Assembly: GCA_041389525.1 (NCBI GenBank) | Contig: JAWKRR010000011.1 | Location: 1-64,000, forward strand | Origin: JACKFB01 sp041389525 | GTDB lineage: Bacteria > Myxococcota_A > UBA9042 > PHBI01 > JACKFB01 | Length of the DNA: 64,000 nt | Reading direction: 5' to 3' | Shown here: piece by piece, positions 38,359 to 47,365 of the stretch | Numbering within the stretch: the stretch's first letter is position 1 | Layout: every line of letters starts with the position of its first letter | Notes under the pieces: generated by a model | What the model was told of the DNA's origin: nothing | Seen by the model: the letters and a program-made list of their open reading frames with translations, nothing else | Database searches by the model: none | Translations under genes and position numbers: made by a program

Positions 38359-38720
38359 CTACCGCAGCCGCGAATCGAACGAGAGCGGCTGCGGCACGCC
38401 CACACGCACCGACGCGAACTCCGGGTGCTGGGGATTGAGCAGCACGATGCGCTCAGCCGGCACGATGATGGACGGCAAGCCCAGCGCCAGCGAACGCCGC
38501 GAGTCGAACCACTGCCGCCCCATCGCCTGACTCTCCGGCCCGGGCGGGCGCCGCTCCCAACCCGCCGGCAGCGCGCCCATCGCCAGTTCCTCCACCAGCG
38601 CATCGTCGAACGCGACCGCGACCGCGACCAACGCAGGCACAGCGCGCGGGTCCTGCACGCGCACCGCAAAGATAACGGCGCGACCCCATTCGCCCTGCCG
38701 CCATCCGCCCGGACCCGCGC
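38359..38720 (-). pseudogene. Remnant of a RES-domain NAD+-degrading toxin gene
   Basis: The C-terminal two thirds of a RES domain are clear in one frame: ALVEEL-type helix, GALPAGWERR, MGRQWFDSRRSLALGLPS, then VPAERIVLLNPQHPEF. Upstream, GPGGWRQGEWGRAVIFA looks like a worn version of the family GGRWN...G..VVYxA block. The helix that should follow, carrying the catalytic Glu (LEVLVH-like), is missing, and the N-terminal third is not recognisable in any frame. RES proteins hydrolyse or phosphorolyse NAD+ and are paired with an Xre-type antitoxin, which is absent here. The gene is probably inactive. The left boundary is approximate. Confidence 0.65.
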
Positions 38721-38830
38721 GCCACCCGGGCCGCCGCGGCGCAAATCCTGAGTCCTGCCGGGCCTCCCGGCGCGCCGCTCTGGCACCAAGAACGTGTAAT
38801 CTGGGCGTCGGACGCCCAGGTCCGCCCGGG

Positions 38831-39403
38831 TCACTCGGCCGGCGCCCGGTCGCTGGCTGAGGCAGCGATGAGCGCCAGGTGGCCTGCTCGCATCGTCGCG
38901 TGGTGGTGCTTCTTCCAGACAAGTGCTGCGGCGCCGATGTGTGCGACGGACTTGTGCCCCCCAACCTCCTGCTCGAGGCGCTGCAGGTGCCGGCGGGCGC
39001 CGCGCAGCAGTTGGTCCGCCCGGGCGACGAAGGCCGCTGGTTTGTCGACCCGCTGACCGTCTCGGACGTAGCGCGGCTCGAAGTACAATCGCCCCTGGAC
39101 GATGCGGTCGTCTCGCAGCACGGAGCGGTCGAAGTGCACCGCGGACAGGGGCGCTAGGTCGACCAGCCAGTGGTCGCCGCTGGGGACGAGGCGCAGGCTA
39201 TTCACGTCGTCAGGGTGCAGCAGCAACAGACGGCTACCTTCGACATCCACCCGCGCCGCGGGCGCGAGGGAATCCGGCACGGTCGCCACCTGCGCGCTGC
39301 GCTGGAACTCGGGCACAAACCCCACATCGCCGAAGGACCGCAGGAGCCGGTCGAACTCGGCTTGGTCGTCGGGGTGCAGGAAGAGGTTGACCTGTTTCGC
39401 CAC
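38831..39403 (-). CDS. Unrecognised cytoplasmic protein (MAKQVNLFL-type)
   Basis: A 190-aa protein without signal peptide or membrane helix. It starts MAKQVNLFLHPDDQAEF, contains DVGFVPEF, a block VEGSRLLLLHPDDVNSLRL, then WLVDLAPLSAVHFDRSV and GRLYFEPRYV, and ends in a basic helical part (RHLQRLEQEVGG). I have the impression of a widespread bacterial family of unknown function with this opening, but no name can be given. The GTG start at 39403 follows GAGGAG by 6 bases. It lies 81 bases upstream of a different gene in each direction; the decayed RES gene just downstream and the Uma2 gene upstream suggest a small accessory or defence-type patch. Confidence 0.72.
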   Translation of the reverse strand: MAKQVNLFLHPDDQAEFDRLLRSFGDVGFVPEFQRSAQVATVPDSLAPAARVDVEGSRLLLLHPDDVNSLRLVPSGDHWLVDLAPLSAVHFDRSVLRDDRIVQGRLYFEPRYVRDGQRVDKPAAFVARADQLLRGARRHLQRLEQEVGGHKSVAHIGAAALVWKKHHHATMRAGHLALIAASASDRAPAE

Positions 39404-39484
39404 AACGTCTCCTCGGCAGCGGGAAGGCAGACCCGACCCGGGGCCTCGCCCTGCATCTGGCCTCTGCCCCGGATCTCTTGCCCC

Positions 39485-40093
39485 TCAATCGGAGTCTGGG
39501 GCCTCGGCCGCGGGGAGCCGGCCCCAGAGCCAGGCCAGCGAGAGCGGGACCGCGTCGAAAGGCGCCGCGCACACGCTGTCGTCGCCGCCGTGGCTCCCGG
39601 CGAGCCTCCAACCCTCGCCGTCCAGCGCGTAGACTTCCAGCGTCTCCGCAAGCGGGTCGAGCAGCCAGACGTGGCTGACACGGGCGCGAGCGTAGAACGG
39701 CAGCTTCAACACGCGGTCGCGCCGCTGGGTCGCTGGCGACGGCACCTCGCAGATCCAGTCGGGCGCGGTGTGGTACTGGGCGGTCTCGACACGGCCTGCC
39801 ATCCGCTCGATGCGCCAGCCGGCCAAGTCAGGGACCACGGGGTTGAACAGAGGGTCGACGCCCAGATTCAGCTCGGGCTCGAAGAGGATGCGCCAGCCGC
39901 CAGGACCGCCAAGTCCGCGTTCGAACGGGCCTCCCAACGAGATGCCGAGACTGGATGCTGCCTGCGTGTGAGGCCCCGCTGGCCGCGGGCTGACGACCAG
40001 CTCACCGGCCAGAATCTCGCCGACGAGGTTCGGGGCCAACGCCTCGATGTCGGCGTAGGTAGGCGGGCGGCTCGGCTCGGTAGCGCGACTCAT
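39485..40093 (-). CDS. Uma2 family (DUF820) putative PD-(D/E)XK nuclease
   Basis: 202 aa. The Uma2 layout is visible: YADIEAL, the short GEILAGELVVSPRP strand pair, GGWRILFEPELNLG, then the catalytic-type VVPDLAGW and DWICEVPSPATQRRDR, which correspond to the D...ExK-like core of the restriction-endonuclease fold (CEV-SPAT in place of the more common CEVLSPST). YARARVSHVWLLDP and a C-terminal beta pair follow (YALDGEGWRLAG). Uma2 proteins are abundant in cyanobacteria and myxobacteria; their biological role is unproven and nuclease activity is inferred. ATG at 40093. Single gene by spacing. Confidence 0.87.
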   Translation of the reverse strand: MSRATEPSRPPTYADIEALAPNLVGEILAGELVVSPRPAGPHTQAASSLGISLGGPFERGLGGPGGWRILFEPELNLGVDPLFNPVVPDLAGWRIERMAGRVETAQYHTAPDWICEVPSPATQRRDRVLKLPFYARARVSHVWLLDPLAETLEVYALDGEGWRLAGSHGGDDSVCAAPFDAVPLSLAWLWGRLPAAEAPDSD

Positions 40094-40257
40094 GGCCGCA
40101 CTCTAGCGATCCGGCGGCGAGCGGTCCACGACGGTGCGACGGGGCGCCCGCTTGTTCAGGCCACGGCCCAGGCCCGCCACCGCCCGAACGCGGGAGTGCC
40201 TGCGCCGATGCTGCCGGGGTCGCCGACGTCCAGAATAGCGGGGCGGCTGAGAGGCGG

Positions 40258-41586
40258 CTACTCCGCGCTGGGCAGCGTCTCGACGCGGGTACGCATCGTG
40301 TCGACTCGGGTGGTGACCGCTGTTTTCAGGCGGGCTAGTTCGGTCTTGAAGCTCAGGGTGGGCTGCCAGAGATCGAGGTCCCACTGCGCGGCTTCGGCGA
40401 TTTGCGGCGTCCAGTCGTCAAGCCAGGCGGCCAAGGCCTTGGCGCTGAGGGGGTGCTCGAGGGCTTCTTCGTAGTCTTCGACGTACTGCTCGCGGTAGCG
40501 CTCGATGCTGAAGAGCCTTGGGGAGAAGGCGTCGCTGCCGTGCCACGACTGACTGGTCGGCGCTAAGGGTTTGCCGTCCCAGTTCTGGCCCCAGGTGGCG
40601 TCGGCGTCCCAGCTGATGACTTGGAAGCGGGCGTCTTTGCTGCCGGGGGCGGCCTCGATGTCGTGGTAGAGGTAGTAGTTCTTGGTGTAGGTGTCGGCGT
40701 TCATCGCCAGAGTGTGGACGCGCTGCCACACCATGAAGTCGGCCAGGTCCAAGACCGGGGCGATCTTGGCCTCAAAATCCTTGGCGGTGGCTGGGGTTTT
40801 CGAGAGGCGCTGCCGCAGGTCGGCGAGGTCGCTGGGGTCGTCGCCCTGCCCTTCCTTCCACTCGAAGCCCGCCATGGGGTCGGCGTTGGCGCCCCAGTTT
40901 GCCGCGTGGGACGACGCCTTGTAGAGATTGCCGTCCTCGTCCAGGTCCTGGCGCTCCAGCCAGACCCGATCGATTCGCTCGATGGCCGTGAACAGCCCGT
41001 ATGGCACTCCGTTGAATGACACTGTGGCAAATGCCACTCTCGGCGCCAGACCGCCGGACGCCCGCGCGGCCTGCATCGTCAGCGCGTTTCGCATGAAGGT
41101 CGGGTCGATCCAGCTCGCCTGGAGCACCACCCGCCGATGCTCCTCGGGCAGCGGCGCGAACAGGTCAGTCCGCAGCGGGTCGTCCTCGGGGAAAGTCAGG
41201 CGGTAGGACTTCTTCGGGAAGGTGCGCGAAGTGCCGCCGTGCAGCTCCAATGTGACGTCGCGGTAGCAGCGCCCCTGGGCCACCACCGCCACGGAGAGCT
41301 CGACCGCGTCGGTCTCCTTGGTGTGCGTGTTGAGCCGCTCAAGCTCGCTCGAGTCCACCCGAATCCCAAAGTGCGGCAGCGCGAAAGGAGGCACCGGGGG
41401 CACCGTGGCGCAGGGATCAGGCGGCGGCGAGACGTCCTCGCCATCGGGCGCGCCGACGGTGCCATCCTTGCCCGTCGAATCGCCTACCAGCGTCGCGTCT
41501 CGGCCTGCGTCGGCCTCGCCACCACGCGGCCCGTCGCAGCCCAGCGCCACCCACAGCGCCGCCACCACCAGCCAGCGCGCCCTCAC
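40258..41586 (-). CDS. CotH-family kinase lipoprotein (third CotH-operon gene)
   Basis: A 442-aa lipoprotein. The signal peptide ALWVALGC gives lipidated Cys17 (Asp at +2), then a Gly/Asp-rich tether. The CotH kinase domain runs from about 75 to 430: LHGGTSRTFPKKSYRLTF (ATP-binding Lys pair), FNGVPYGLFTAIERID, NADTYTKNYYLYHDIE, and the metal-binding VISWDADATWGQNWDG. CotH proteins are atypical secreted protein kinases; Bacillus CotH phosphorylates spore-coat proteins. The GTG start overlaps the stop of the preceding gene (GTGA), so translation is coupled. An ATP source outside the cell is unexplained, as for other secreted CotH. It is the last gene of a probable four-gene operon. Confidence 0.87.
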   Translation of the reverse strand: MRARWLVVAALWVALGCDGPRGGEADAGRDATLVGDSTGKDGTVGAPDGEDVSPPPDPCATVPPVPPFALPHFGIRVDSSELERLNTHTKETDAVELSVAVVAQGRCYRDVTLELHGGTSRTFPKKSYRLTFPEDDPLRTDLFAPLPEEHRRVVLQASWIDPTFMRNALTMQAARASGGLAPRVAFATVSFNGVPYGLFTAIERIDRVWLERQDLDEDGNLYKASSHAANWGANADPMAGFEWKEGQGDDPSDLADLRQRLSKTPATAKDFEAKIAPVLDLADFMVWQRVHTLAMNADTYTKNYYLYHDIEAAPGSKDARFQVISWDADATWGQNWDGKPLAPTSQSWHGSDAFSPRLFSIERYREQYVEDYEEALEHPLSAKALAAWLDDWTPQIAEAAQWDLDLWQPTLSFKTELARLKTAVTTRVDTMRTRVETLPSAE

Positions 41587-43196
41587 CGGCACACCGCCGG
41601 CCCGAGGCCCGCTCCGCACTGCGCCGAAAACGCCGCCGGCACCTCGACACACCCTGCGGCGTCCCAGCTCGGCACACCCGCCAGGTTGCCGTCCTCCCCG
41701 TCGAACTCCGCGCTGTCCACCATCGAACAGCTCACCACGATCGCGCCCGGCTTCGGCTTCATCGTCGCCAACGGCAGATTCAGCACGTTCGCGCCTGTGT
41801 TCCCGACCGCGACCGTGGCCTCCACGATCATCTGCCCGTCGTCAGCCCAGTCGTACGAGTCGCCGAAGCGCAGGCCCGTCCCGTTGCCGGTGACCAGGCA
41901 GCGCTCGACCCGCACCTCCGGCGAGCCATAGCCCGCCTCGATCCCCTGGTCGCAGCCCCTCACGACGCTGTCCCGCACGGTCACCACGCCCCCGCTCGAC
42001 GCGGCCACGCCCTCATGGGCGAACCCGTCGATGCGCACCCGCTCGATGAGCACGCTGGCGCCGTTATGATCGATGGCGTCGTCCTCGCCGGCCGCGAACA
42101 CCGAGTCGCGGATCACCGAGACCACCGGCGCCCCGCCGTCCTCCGCCGCGTTCAGCAGGTAGATCCCGTCGTTGTCGTCATCGTCGACTTCCCCGTCGCC
42201 ATCAGGGATCTCGACGACGTGGCAGCGCTCCATCGAGAGCCGCGCGCGCTCGTGCTCGCCGCCGGTGTCCACCCGCGAGATCAACACACCCGTGAGCGTC
42301 AGCAGCGCGTCATTGGTCCCGAAGGCCTTGCCCGGGCAGTCGACGATGCCGCCGCCGGACATCTCGAGTTCGGCCGCCCGCACCCGCACCACCGGCTGCG
42401 AGCCCGAGTGCCCGAACGCCTTGCTGGCCACGCCGCCGCCACCGGTCAGCCAGGTCTCGCTCAAGGTCGCCGAGGCCCCGTCCAGCACCCGCAGGCTGCC
42501 CCACGCCGCCGCCGCCGGCGCGAAAAGCACAGGTTCCGCCTGACTCCCCGAGACCTCCAGCCGCCCCAGCACCTCCAGGTCCGCGCCGTCCGCCAGCAGC
42601 ACCCGCGTCCCCGCGCCAATACGCAGCGTGCTGCCCACCGGCACCGTCGCCGTCGCCGCGATGAGCACGTCGGCGTCGCGGCTCCACGCCAGGTCGCTCG
42701 AGGAGAGCTCGCCCGAGATCTGCCGCGCTCCCCGAGCCGTGGCACCCACCGCCCGCTCGCCCGCGTGGCCGACCGCCGCCGCCCGCAGGGTCGCCGGCGC
42801 CGTCAGACCGAGCGAGACGCTGCCCCGGCCGTGGTACAGCCGCACGCTGTGGGTCTTGCCGCCGGCCGTCAGCGTGACGACGCCGTCCAATGGCGGGCTG
42901 GCCTCGCTGACGATGCCCACGGGGACGGGCACGCCGGGCGGGAAGTCCTTTGGCGACTCGATGCGCAGCACGCTGGGCGTCGGGGGCAGCCCGTCGGTCT
43001 CGGCGTCGGGGCCGTCACCCGGATCCCCGTTGGCATCGGGCGCCGCGTCCAGGTCGGAGCCGCCATCGCGGCCCAGATCGCCGCCGACGTCCGCCGCCGT
43101 ATCTATTATATCGGGCGCGTCGCGCAGATCGCCCGCGTCGCCGTCGCCGCTACACGCCAGCAGCGCCAAGCCACACACCATCGCGAGCGCCCTCAC
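41583..43196 (-). CDS. Right-handed beta-helix repeat lipoprotein (second CotH-operon gene)
   Basis: A 537-aa lipoprotein with lipobox LALLAC (Cys14) and an Asp-rich tether to about 70. A short beta domain (VLRIESPKDFPPG, near 75-150, of Ig-like character) leads into a parallel beta-helix (about 190-490). The coils are visible as VLLADGADLEVLGRLEVSGS, LTLTGVLISRVD, VSVIRDSVFAAGEDDAI, VTVRDSVVRGCDQG and VRVERCLVTGNGTG. The helix includes an acidic inserted loop (DGDGEVDDDDNDGIY), a likely calcium site. It could bind or modify a polysaccharide or serve as the CotH substrate or scaffold (inference). The GTG start at 43196 overlaps the upstream CotH stop by four bases, and its own stop overlaps the next start. 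Confidence 0.82.
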   Translation of the reverse strand: MRALAMVCGLALLACSGDGDAGDLRDAPDIIDTAADVGGDLGRDGGSDLDAAPDANGDPGDGPDAETDGLPPTPSVLRIESPKDFPPGVPVPVGIVSEASPPLDGVVTLTAGGKTHSVRLYHGRGSVSLGLTAPATLRAAAVGHAGERAVGATARGARQISGELSSSDLAWSRDADVLIAATATVPVGSTLRIGAGTRVLLADGADLEVLGRLEVSGSQAEPVLFAPAAAAWGSLRVLDGASATLSETWLTGGGGVASKAFGHSGSQPVVRVRAAELEMSGGGIVDCPGKAFGTNDALLTLTGVLISRVDTGGEHERARLSMERCHVVEIPDGDGEVDDDDNDGIYLLNAAEDGGAPVVSVIRDSVFAAGEDDAIDHNGASVLIERVRIDGFAHEGVAASSGGVVTVRDSVVRGCDQGIEAGYGSPEVRVERCLVTGNGTGLRFGDSYDWADDGQMIVEATVAVGNTGANVLNLPLATMKPKPGAIVVSCSMVDSAEFDGEDGNLAGVPSWDAAGCVEVPAAFSAQCGAGLGPAVCR

Positions 43197-45262
43197 GGTG
43201 ACCCCGCCCGCCACGCAGAGATCGCCGCGCGCAAGCTGGTCCGCCGCGCCGCCGCCTCCGCCGAGAACGCGTCGATGCGCTGGTCGATGGCCGCCCGCAC
43301 CGCCTCGCACGGCGCGCTCCCGCCCGCAGCCGCGCCCAGCTCGGTCATCGCGCGGCACGTCGACTCGCGCTCGAGCAACGCCATCAGCTCGCCCCGCACC
43401 GCGGCAAGCTCGCCCTCGACCCGCGCGACCGGCAGCTCGACGTCCATCAAGCGCTCCAGCCGCTCCACGTAGCGCGCGTACAGCCCCGGGACCGTCCACA
43501 TCGCCAGGTCCAGGTCGCCCTCGGCGCAGTAAATCAGGCCCGCCGGGTCGTCGAACGCGAACTTGCCGCCGTGGTGGCAGTCGCTGAAGAGGTCGTCGGT
43601 GTCCCAGCCGTGGACGCGCCAGTACCAGCCGCCGCCCGCGGGCTCGTCGCTGGCGTAGAAGTAGACCTCGTCGACGAAATCGCCGTTTCGGAACAGCGTC
43701 TGGAAGGCCAGCCAGCCCAGGTAGCCATCGAAGTCCATGGTGGCGTCGAGGGTGGAGCCCAGGATCTCGGGCTGGCTCTTGTCGATGAGCCCGGCGATGT
43801 CTCGGTACTTGGCGAGCGCGGCGGTGGCGGCGGCGGCGTCTTTGGGCAGCTTGACGTCCTCGGGCTTGTCCTCGGGGTCGAAGCGGCGGCGGACCAGGGC
43901 GCGGAGGCCCGCGGCTTGGCGGGGCAAGGTCTCGTCGGGTTGGGACAGCGCCATGTAGACGCCTTGGTCGGCGCCGTCGACCAGGACGCGCACGTAGCGG
44001 AAGGCCAGCGGGAAGAGGCCGAGGGGGCCGTAGAGGCGGTTGGCGAGGACCTGGCGGAAGTAGCCGTCGTCGAGGCAGAGGGAGACGAGGTAGAGCTCGT
44101 CGTCGGCGAGGCCGGGGCCGAAGGGGCGGGGGTCGCCGCCGTCGAGGTTGACGCTGAAGGACTTGCGGGCGCAGCCGAGAGACGACTGGCCGCGGAAGTG
44201 GGCGGTGCCGGGCTCAGGCGCGGCGTCGCCGATGGCGAGGTCGATGGCGAAGGGGTCCTCGAGGCCTTTGGCGGAGGCTTCGTCGTAGAGGGGGCGGTCG
44301 GCGGGGGCGATGCGGATGGCGATGGTGTCGCCGTAGGGGAAGTCGGCCCGGGCGGCGGCGGCGGGGTCGCAGGGGACGGCCGCCAGGGCAGCGACGGGGT
44401 CGGGGAGCGCGAGGGTGCAGGTGGTGGCGCCGGCGGTGACGGTGACCTCGGTGGGGGCCGGAGCGGGGCGTGCGGGGCAGAGGCCGACGCGGGTCAGGGC
44501 GGCGCGGGCGGCGGCGAGGGTCTGGGCGAGGGCGGCGGGGTCGCCTGGGGCGAGGGAGTGGGCGGAGACGCCGTGGAGGGCGCGGGGGGCTGGCGCGTCG
44601 GCGGCGATGACCAGGCGGCGGTCGGCCGGGTCGGCGCTGGGAAGCTCGAGGGTGGCGAGGATGGCTTGGAGGCGGGCGACGTCGGCGGGGTTGATGGTCG
44701 AGGGGGCGCCGGGGGCGGCCACGGGGACGGCGGCGAGGCGGTCGATGACGTGAGCGCGGCTGGAGAGCGCGTCGGCGAGCAGGGGCGCGCCGGGGCTGGC
44801 GAGCCAGACGGGGGTGCGCTCGGCGGCTGGGAGGGCCTCGATGAGCGCGATGGCCGCGGCGATTCGTGAGGCGTGGACTGACGGATCGGAGGATGGGGCG
44901 AAGAGGACGCCCGTGAGGCCGGGGCCTGCGGGGGCGGAGCCGACGGCGACTTCGAACGCGCCGGGGGGCTGCGACTCCACGCTGAGCGCGGCGGCGGGCT
45001 CGCCGTCGATGACGAGCTGGAAGCCGCCGCCGGGCCACGGGGTGACGGAGACGACGCGGAGGCTGCCGCCGGCGCAGGCGAGCACGGGGTCGGGCACGTC
45101 GGGGGCGAGCGTGGTGTCGGGGATGGGCGCCGTGTCCGCGGGCGCGTCGGCGTCGGCGTCGGCTGCGCTTGGGGTGGACGCACAGGCGCAGGCGAGCGCG
45201 CAGAGGCTGGCGAGGGCGAGTCCGAGCGCGGGGACGGCGCGGCGTGTGGGTCCGGGTCGCAT
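43193..45262 (-). CDS. CotH-family kinase lipoprotein (first CotH-operon gene)
   Basis: A 689-aa lipoprotein. The signal peptide ends near LCALACAC, and an Ala/Asp tether reaches about 55. Residues about 60-290 form an extra N-terminal domain that looks like a vWA/SGNH-type alpha-beta fold, unrecognised. The CotH kinase domain spans about 310-640: FRGQSSLGCARKSFSVNLDG, DGADQGVYMALSQPDE, FDGYLGWLAFQTLFRNGD and YWRVHGWDTDDLFSD (metal-binding Asp cluster). The C-terminal helix pair contains two Cys. It is transcribed 74 bases after the TetR gene and overlaps the next gene by four bases (GTGA). It is larger than the second CotH in the operon and only distantly similar. Confidence 0.87.
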   Translation of the reverse strand: MRPGPTRRAVPALGLALASLCALACACASTPSAADADADAPADTAPIPDTTLAPDVPDPVLACAGGSLRVVSVTPWPGGGFQLVIDGEPAAALSVESQPPGAFEVAVGSAPAGPGLTGVLFAPSSDPSVHASRIAAAIALIEALPAAERTPVWLASPGAPLLADALSSRAHVIDRLAAVPVAAPGAPSTINPADVARLQAILATLELPSADPADRRLVIAADAPAPRALHGVSAHSLAPGDPAALAQTLAAARAALTRVGLCPARPAPAPTEVTVTAGATTCTLALPDPVAALAAVPCDPAAAARADFPYGDTIAIRIAPADRPLYDEASAKGLEDPFAIDLAIGDAAPEPGTAHFRGQSSLGCARKSFSVNLDGGDPRPFGPGLADDELYLVSLCLDDGYFRQVLANRLYGPLGLFPLAFRYVRVLVDGADQGVYMALSQPDETLPRQAAGLRALVRRRFDPEDKPEDVKLPKDAAAATAALAKYRDIAGLIDKSQPEILGSTLDATMDFDGYLGWLAFQTLFRNGDFVDEVYFYASDEPAGGGWYWRVHGWDTDDLFSDCHHGGKFAFDDPAGLIYCAEGDLDLAMWTVPGLYARYVERLERLMDVELPVARVEGELAAVRGELMALLERESTCRAMTELGAAAGGSAPCEAVRAAIDQRIDAFSAEAAARRTSLRAAISAWRAGSP

Positions 45263-45336
45263 GACGGCGCAGGTTCCTCGGCGGGCTGGGTGGAGTCAAC
45301 CCTTTGCGGGCGGGCCGGGGGCCGGGGGCGCGGTCC

Positions 45337-46044
45337 TCAGGCCGGGCGGTCCGCGCGCAGGCCGTCGAGGACCAGGCTGGCGAGGGCCGTCGGCAGGCGC
45401 AGGGGGTCGCCGACGTCTTCGCCGCGTAGGACCGCCAGCAGCAGGCGCTCGGCGGCGCCGATGACCGCCAGGGAGCTGATCGGCGCGTCGAAGGGGCGCA
45501 GCAGGCCGTGGACGCGGGCGGCGTCGGTGAGCTCGAGGGCGTGGCTGCTGATGTCCGCGGCCAGCGCGCTGACCGGGCGCCTGGCGCCGACCGCGGGCGC
45601 GCGGGCCTCTTGGAGGTAGAGCAGCACGACGTCGCGGTGGGCGAAGATGACCTGGGCGAGCGCTGCGCCGAGGCGCTGGTAGGCGGGCAAGAGCTCGCTC
45701 GCCTCGCGGGCCTGGGCCAGGGACGCCGCGCAGGTGCTCAGCGCGTCGAGGGTCACGCCGCGCACCGGCTCAAAGAGCGTGTCGACCAGCTCTTCCTTGT
45801 CTTTGAAGTAGCGGTAGAAGCTGGCTTTGGCGACGCCGGCGCGGCTGGTGATCGCCTCGATGGCCACGGGGTTGATCCCCTGCTCGAGGAATAGCGCCAA
45901 GGCCGCGGCGCAGAGATCGCGGGTGCGCTGCCGTCGGTTGGCGTCGCGGACGCCGCCGAGCGGGCCGGGGCGGGACTCGGGGACGCGGGGAGGCTCGATG
46001 CCGCGTTTCGGCTCTGGGCGTGGTTTGTCGGTGCTTCGGGTCAT
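45337..46044 (-). CDS. TetR/AcrR family transcriptional regulator
   Basis: A 235-aa regulator. After a Pro/Arg-rich N-terminal 35 residues comes the TetR DNA-binding domain: RTRDLCAAALALFLEQG, VAIEAITSRAGVAKASFYRYF and KDKEELVDTLFEPV. The C-terminal ligand domain is all-helical (about 95-235). The ATG at 46044 is preferred to a longer start because the extra residues would overlap the divergent promoter region; no strong Shine-Dalgarno sequence is present. It is first in line with the CotH/beta-helix genes (74-base gap), so it may belong to and control that operon. It is divergent from the PilZ-like gene across 140 bases. Confidence 0.88.
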   Translation of the reverse strand: MTRSTDKPRPEPKRGIEPPRVPESRPGPLGGVRDANRRQRTRDLCAAALALFLEQGINPVAIEAITSRAGVAKASFYRYFKDKEELVDTLFEPVRGVTLDALSTCAASLAQAREASELLPAYQRLGAALAQVIFAHRDVVLLYLQEARAPAVGARRPVSALAADISSHALELTDAARVHGLLRPFDAPISSLAVIGAAERLLLAVLRGEDVGDPLRLPTALASLVLDGLRADRPA

Positions 46045-46184
46045 GGTGGCGCTACAGTGATTGGAACCGGGGCCGACGTCCACCTTCTGTTCTCGATGGG
46101 TCGTCGCGGGGGGGCTCCGTCAAAAAACGCTGAAGGGCGCGGGCGAATCGGACGATGAGTACTCCACTGGGGGGAGATGTCGCG

Positions 46185-47096
46185 ATGAATGCCTCAATCC
46201 AAAACCGACTCCGCGCGTTCGTTCTGACGCCCACCGCCGAGATCCCGGCGGAGCTGCTGGACACGCATCCGGGGGGCCTGACGGTCCGGGTCCAAGCCTC
46301 CGAGAGCCTCGGGCCGGATGTGCGCCTCGGGTTTGTGGTGGACGGCGATCAACCCGGACGGCTGCAGCTGCTCGCGTCGCTCATCGAGGTGCGCCTCGAG
46401 ATGGACGCGGTGAGGCTGAGCCTCGAAGGGAAGTCGCTACACACCACCGACGGCCGCGGCTGCTTGGATGAGTTCCTGCAGAACGTGATGCACCGCTCTG
46501 GAGGCGCCGGTCGCGTGCGCGGTTCCGACGACAGCGGCTGGTTCTTCGACTTCGCGGGCGCCGCGTCCCTGGGGCCGGTCTACCGAACGCGCGACGCCGC
46601 GTCCGACCGCAAGCAGGCGCCGGTGCTGTCGGAGGCCGAGATCGCCGACGCCAACCGCTGCGCCAGCCGGATGCTGCGGCGCCTGGGAGCGCCGGCGACT
46701 GTGGGAGCGCGCACACGCGGGCGCAACAGCAACGCGATTCGAGTGCAGCTCCCGGCCGCCTTGCACATGGGCGGTGAGAACCGGCCTGGCGAGATCTACC
46801 GCATGAGCATGGACGCGCGGGAGCTGGAGCTGCGCGCGGTGTGCGCGCCGCCGGCCCAGTTCGAGTCGGTGGCCTTCGTGACCTCGGTGCGCCTGCGCGC
46901 CAAGGCCTACCGCGTCTTCGCGACGGGTACGGTGAGCTGGGTGCTCAACGAGACGTCGCGCGCGGGCGAGATCGCGTTCGGCATGCGGCTGAGCGGCACC
47001 GTGGCGCCAGACATGCTCGACACCCTGCGAGAGTATGTCGCCATCGAGAGCGGCCTCGACCTGGACGTCACCCTGCGCACCGGCACGGACACGTAG
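46185..47096 (+). CDS. Predicted tandem PilZ-like domain protein
   Basis: A 303-aa cytoplasmic protein. Two similar beta-rich halves are visible. The first includes GGLTVRVQASESLGPDVRLGFVV (split by position 36-58) and RLEMDAVRLSLEG. The second includes a GRNSNAIRVQLPA start, YRMSMDARELELRA and GTVSWVLNETSRAGEIAFGMRL, which matches the PilZ barrel pattern (D-S-S-x-G-like, then hydrophobic strand, then GxVxW...GIxF). The N-terminal basic RxxxR c-di-GMP motif is not obvious, so binding may be lost. The ATG at 46185 is chosen over 46155 because GGGGGGAG lies 8 bases before it. Possible link to surface signalling with the EAL protein at 52255. Moderate confidence. Confidence 0.6.
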   Translation: MNASIQNRLRAFVLTPTAEIPAELLDTHPGGLTVRVQASESLGPDVRLGFVVDGDQPGRLQLLASLIEVRLEMDAVRLSLEGKSLHTTDGRGCLDEFLQNVMHRSGGAGRVRGSDDSGWFFDFAGAASLGPVYRTRDAASDRKQAPVLSEAEIADANRCASRMLRRLGAPATVGARTRGRNSNAIRVQLPAALHMGGENRPGEIYRMSMDARELELRAVCAPPAQFESVAFVTSVRLRAKAYRVFATGTVSWVLNETSRAGEIAFGMRLSGTVAPDMLDTLREYVAIESGLDLDVTLRTGTDT

Positions 47097-47128
47097 CCGC
47101 CGCGGCGAAACGCCGAGGAGAAGAAGGC

Positions 47129-47159
47129 CCCGCCACTACTCGAAAACGAGTAGGGCGGG
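47129..47159 (+). terminator. Hairpin terminator after PilZ-like gene
   Basis: The arms CCCGCC-A-CTACTCG and CGAGTAG-GGCGGG close a four-base AAAA loop with only one bulged A. It starts 33 bases after the stop codon. No T-run follows, so it may act as a partial terminator or mRNA stabiliser. Confidence 0.6.
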
Positions 47160-47365
47160 CCGGGCGCGTCGTGATGGTAGCCCCGTGACCGCATCCCACG
47201 TCCACCACGCCGCGCCCGGCCACGACCTTTCTCGGGCAGAAGAGAAAGCAAGAGCCGGGCCAACTCCGGTGGACTGCCGACTTCGCCCGTGATTTCCGGC
47301 GTCTTCGGCGCCTGGCATCGGGCCCCTGCCCTCGCGGCGGTGTTCGCAACGCCCCGGATGTCGCA

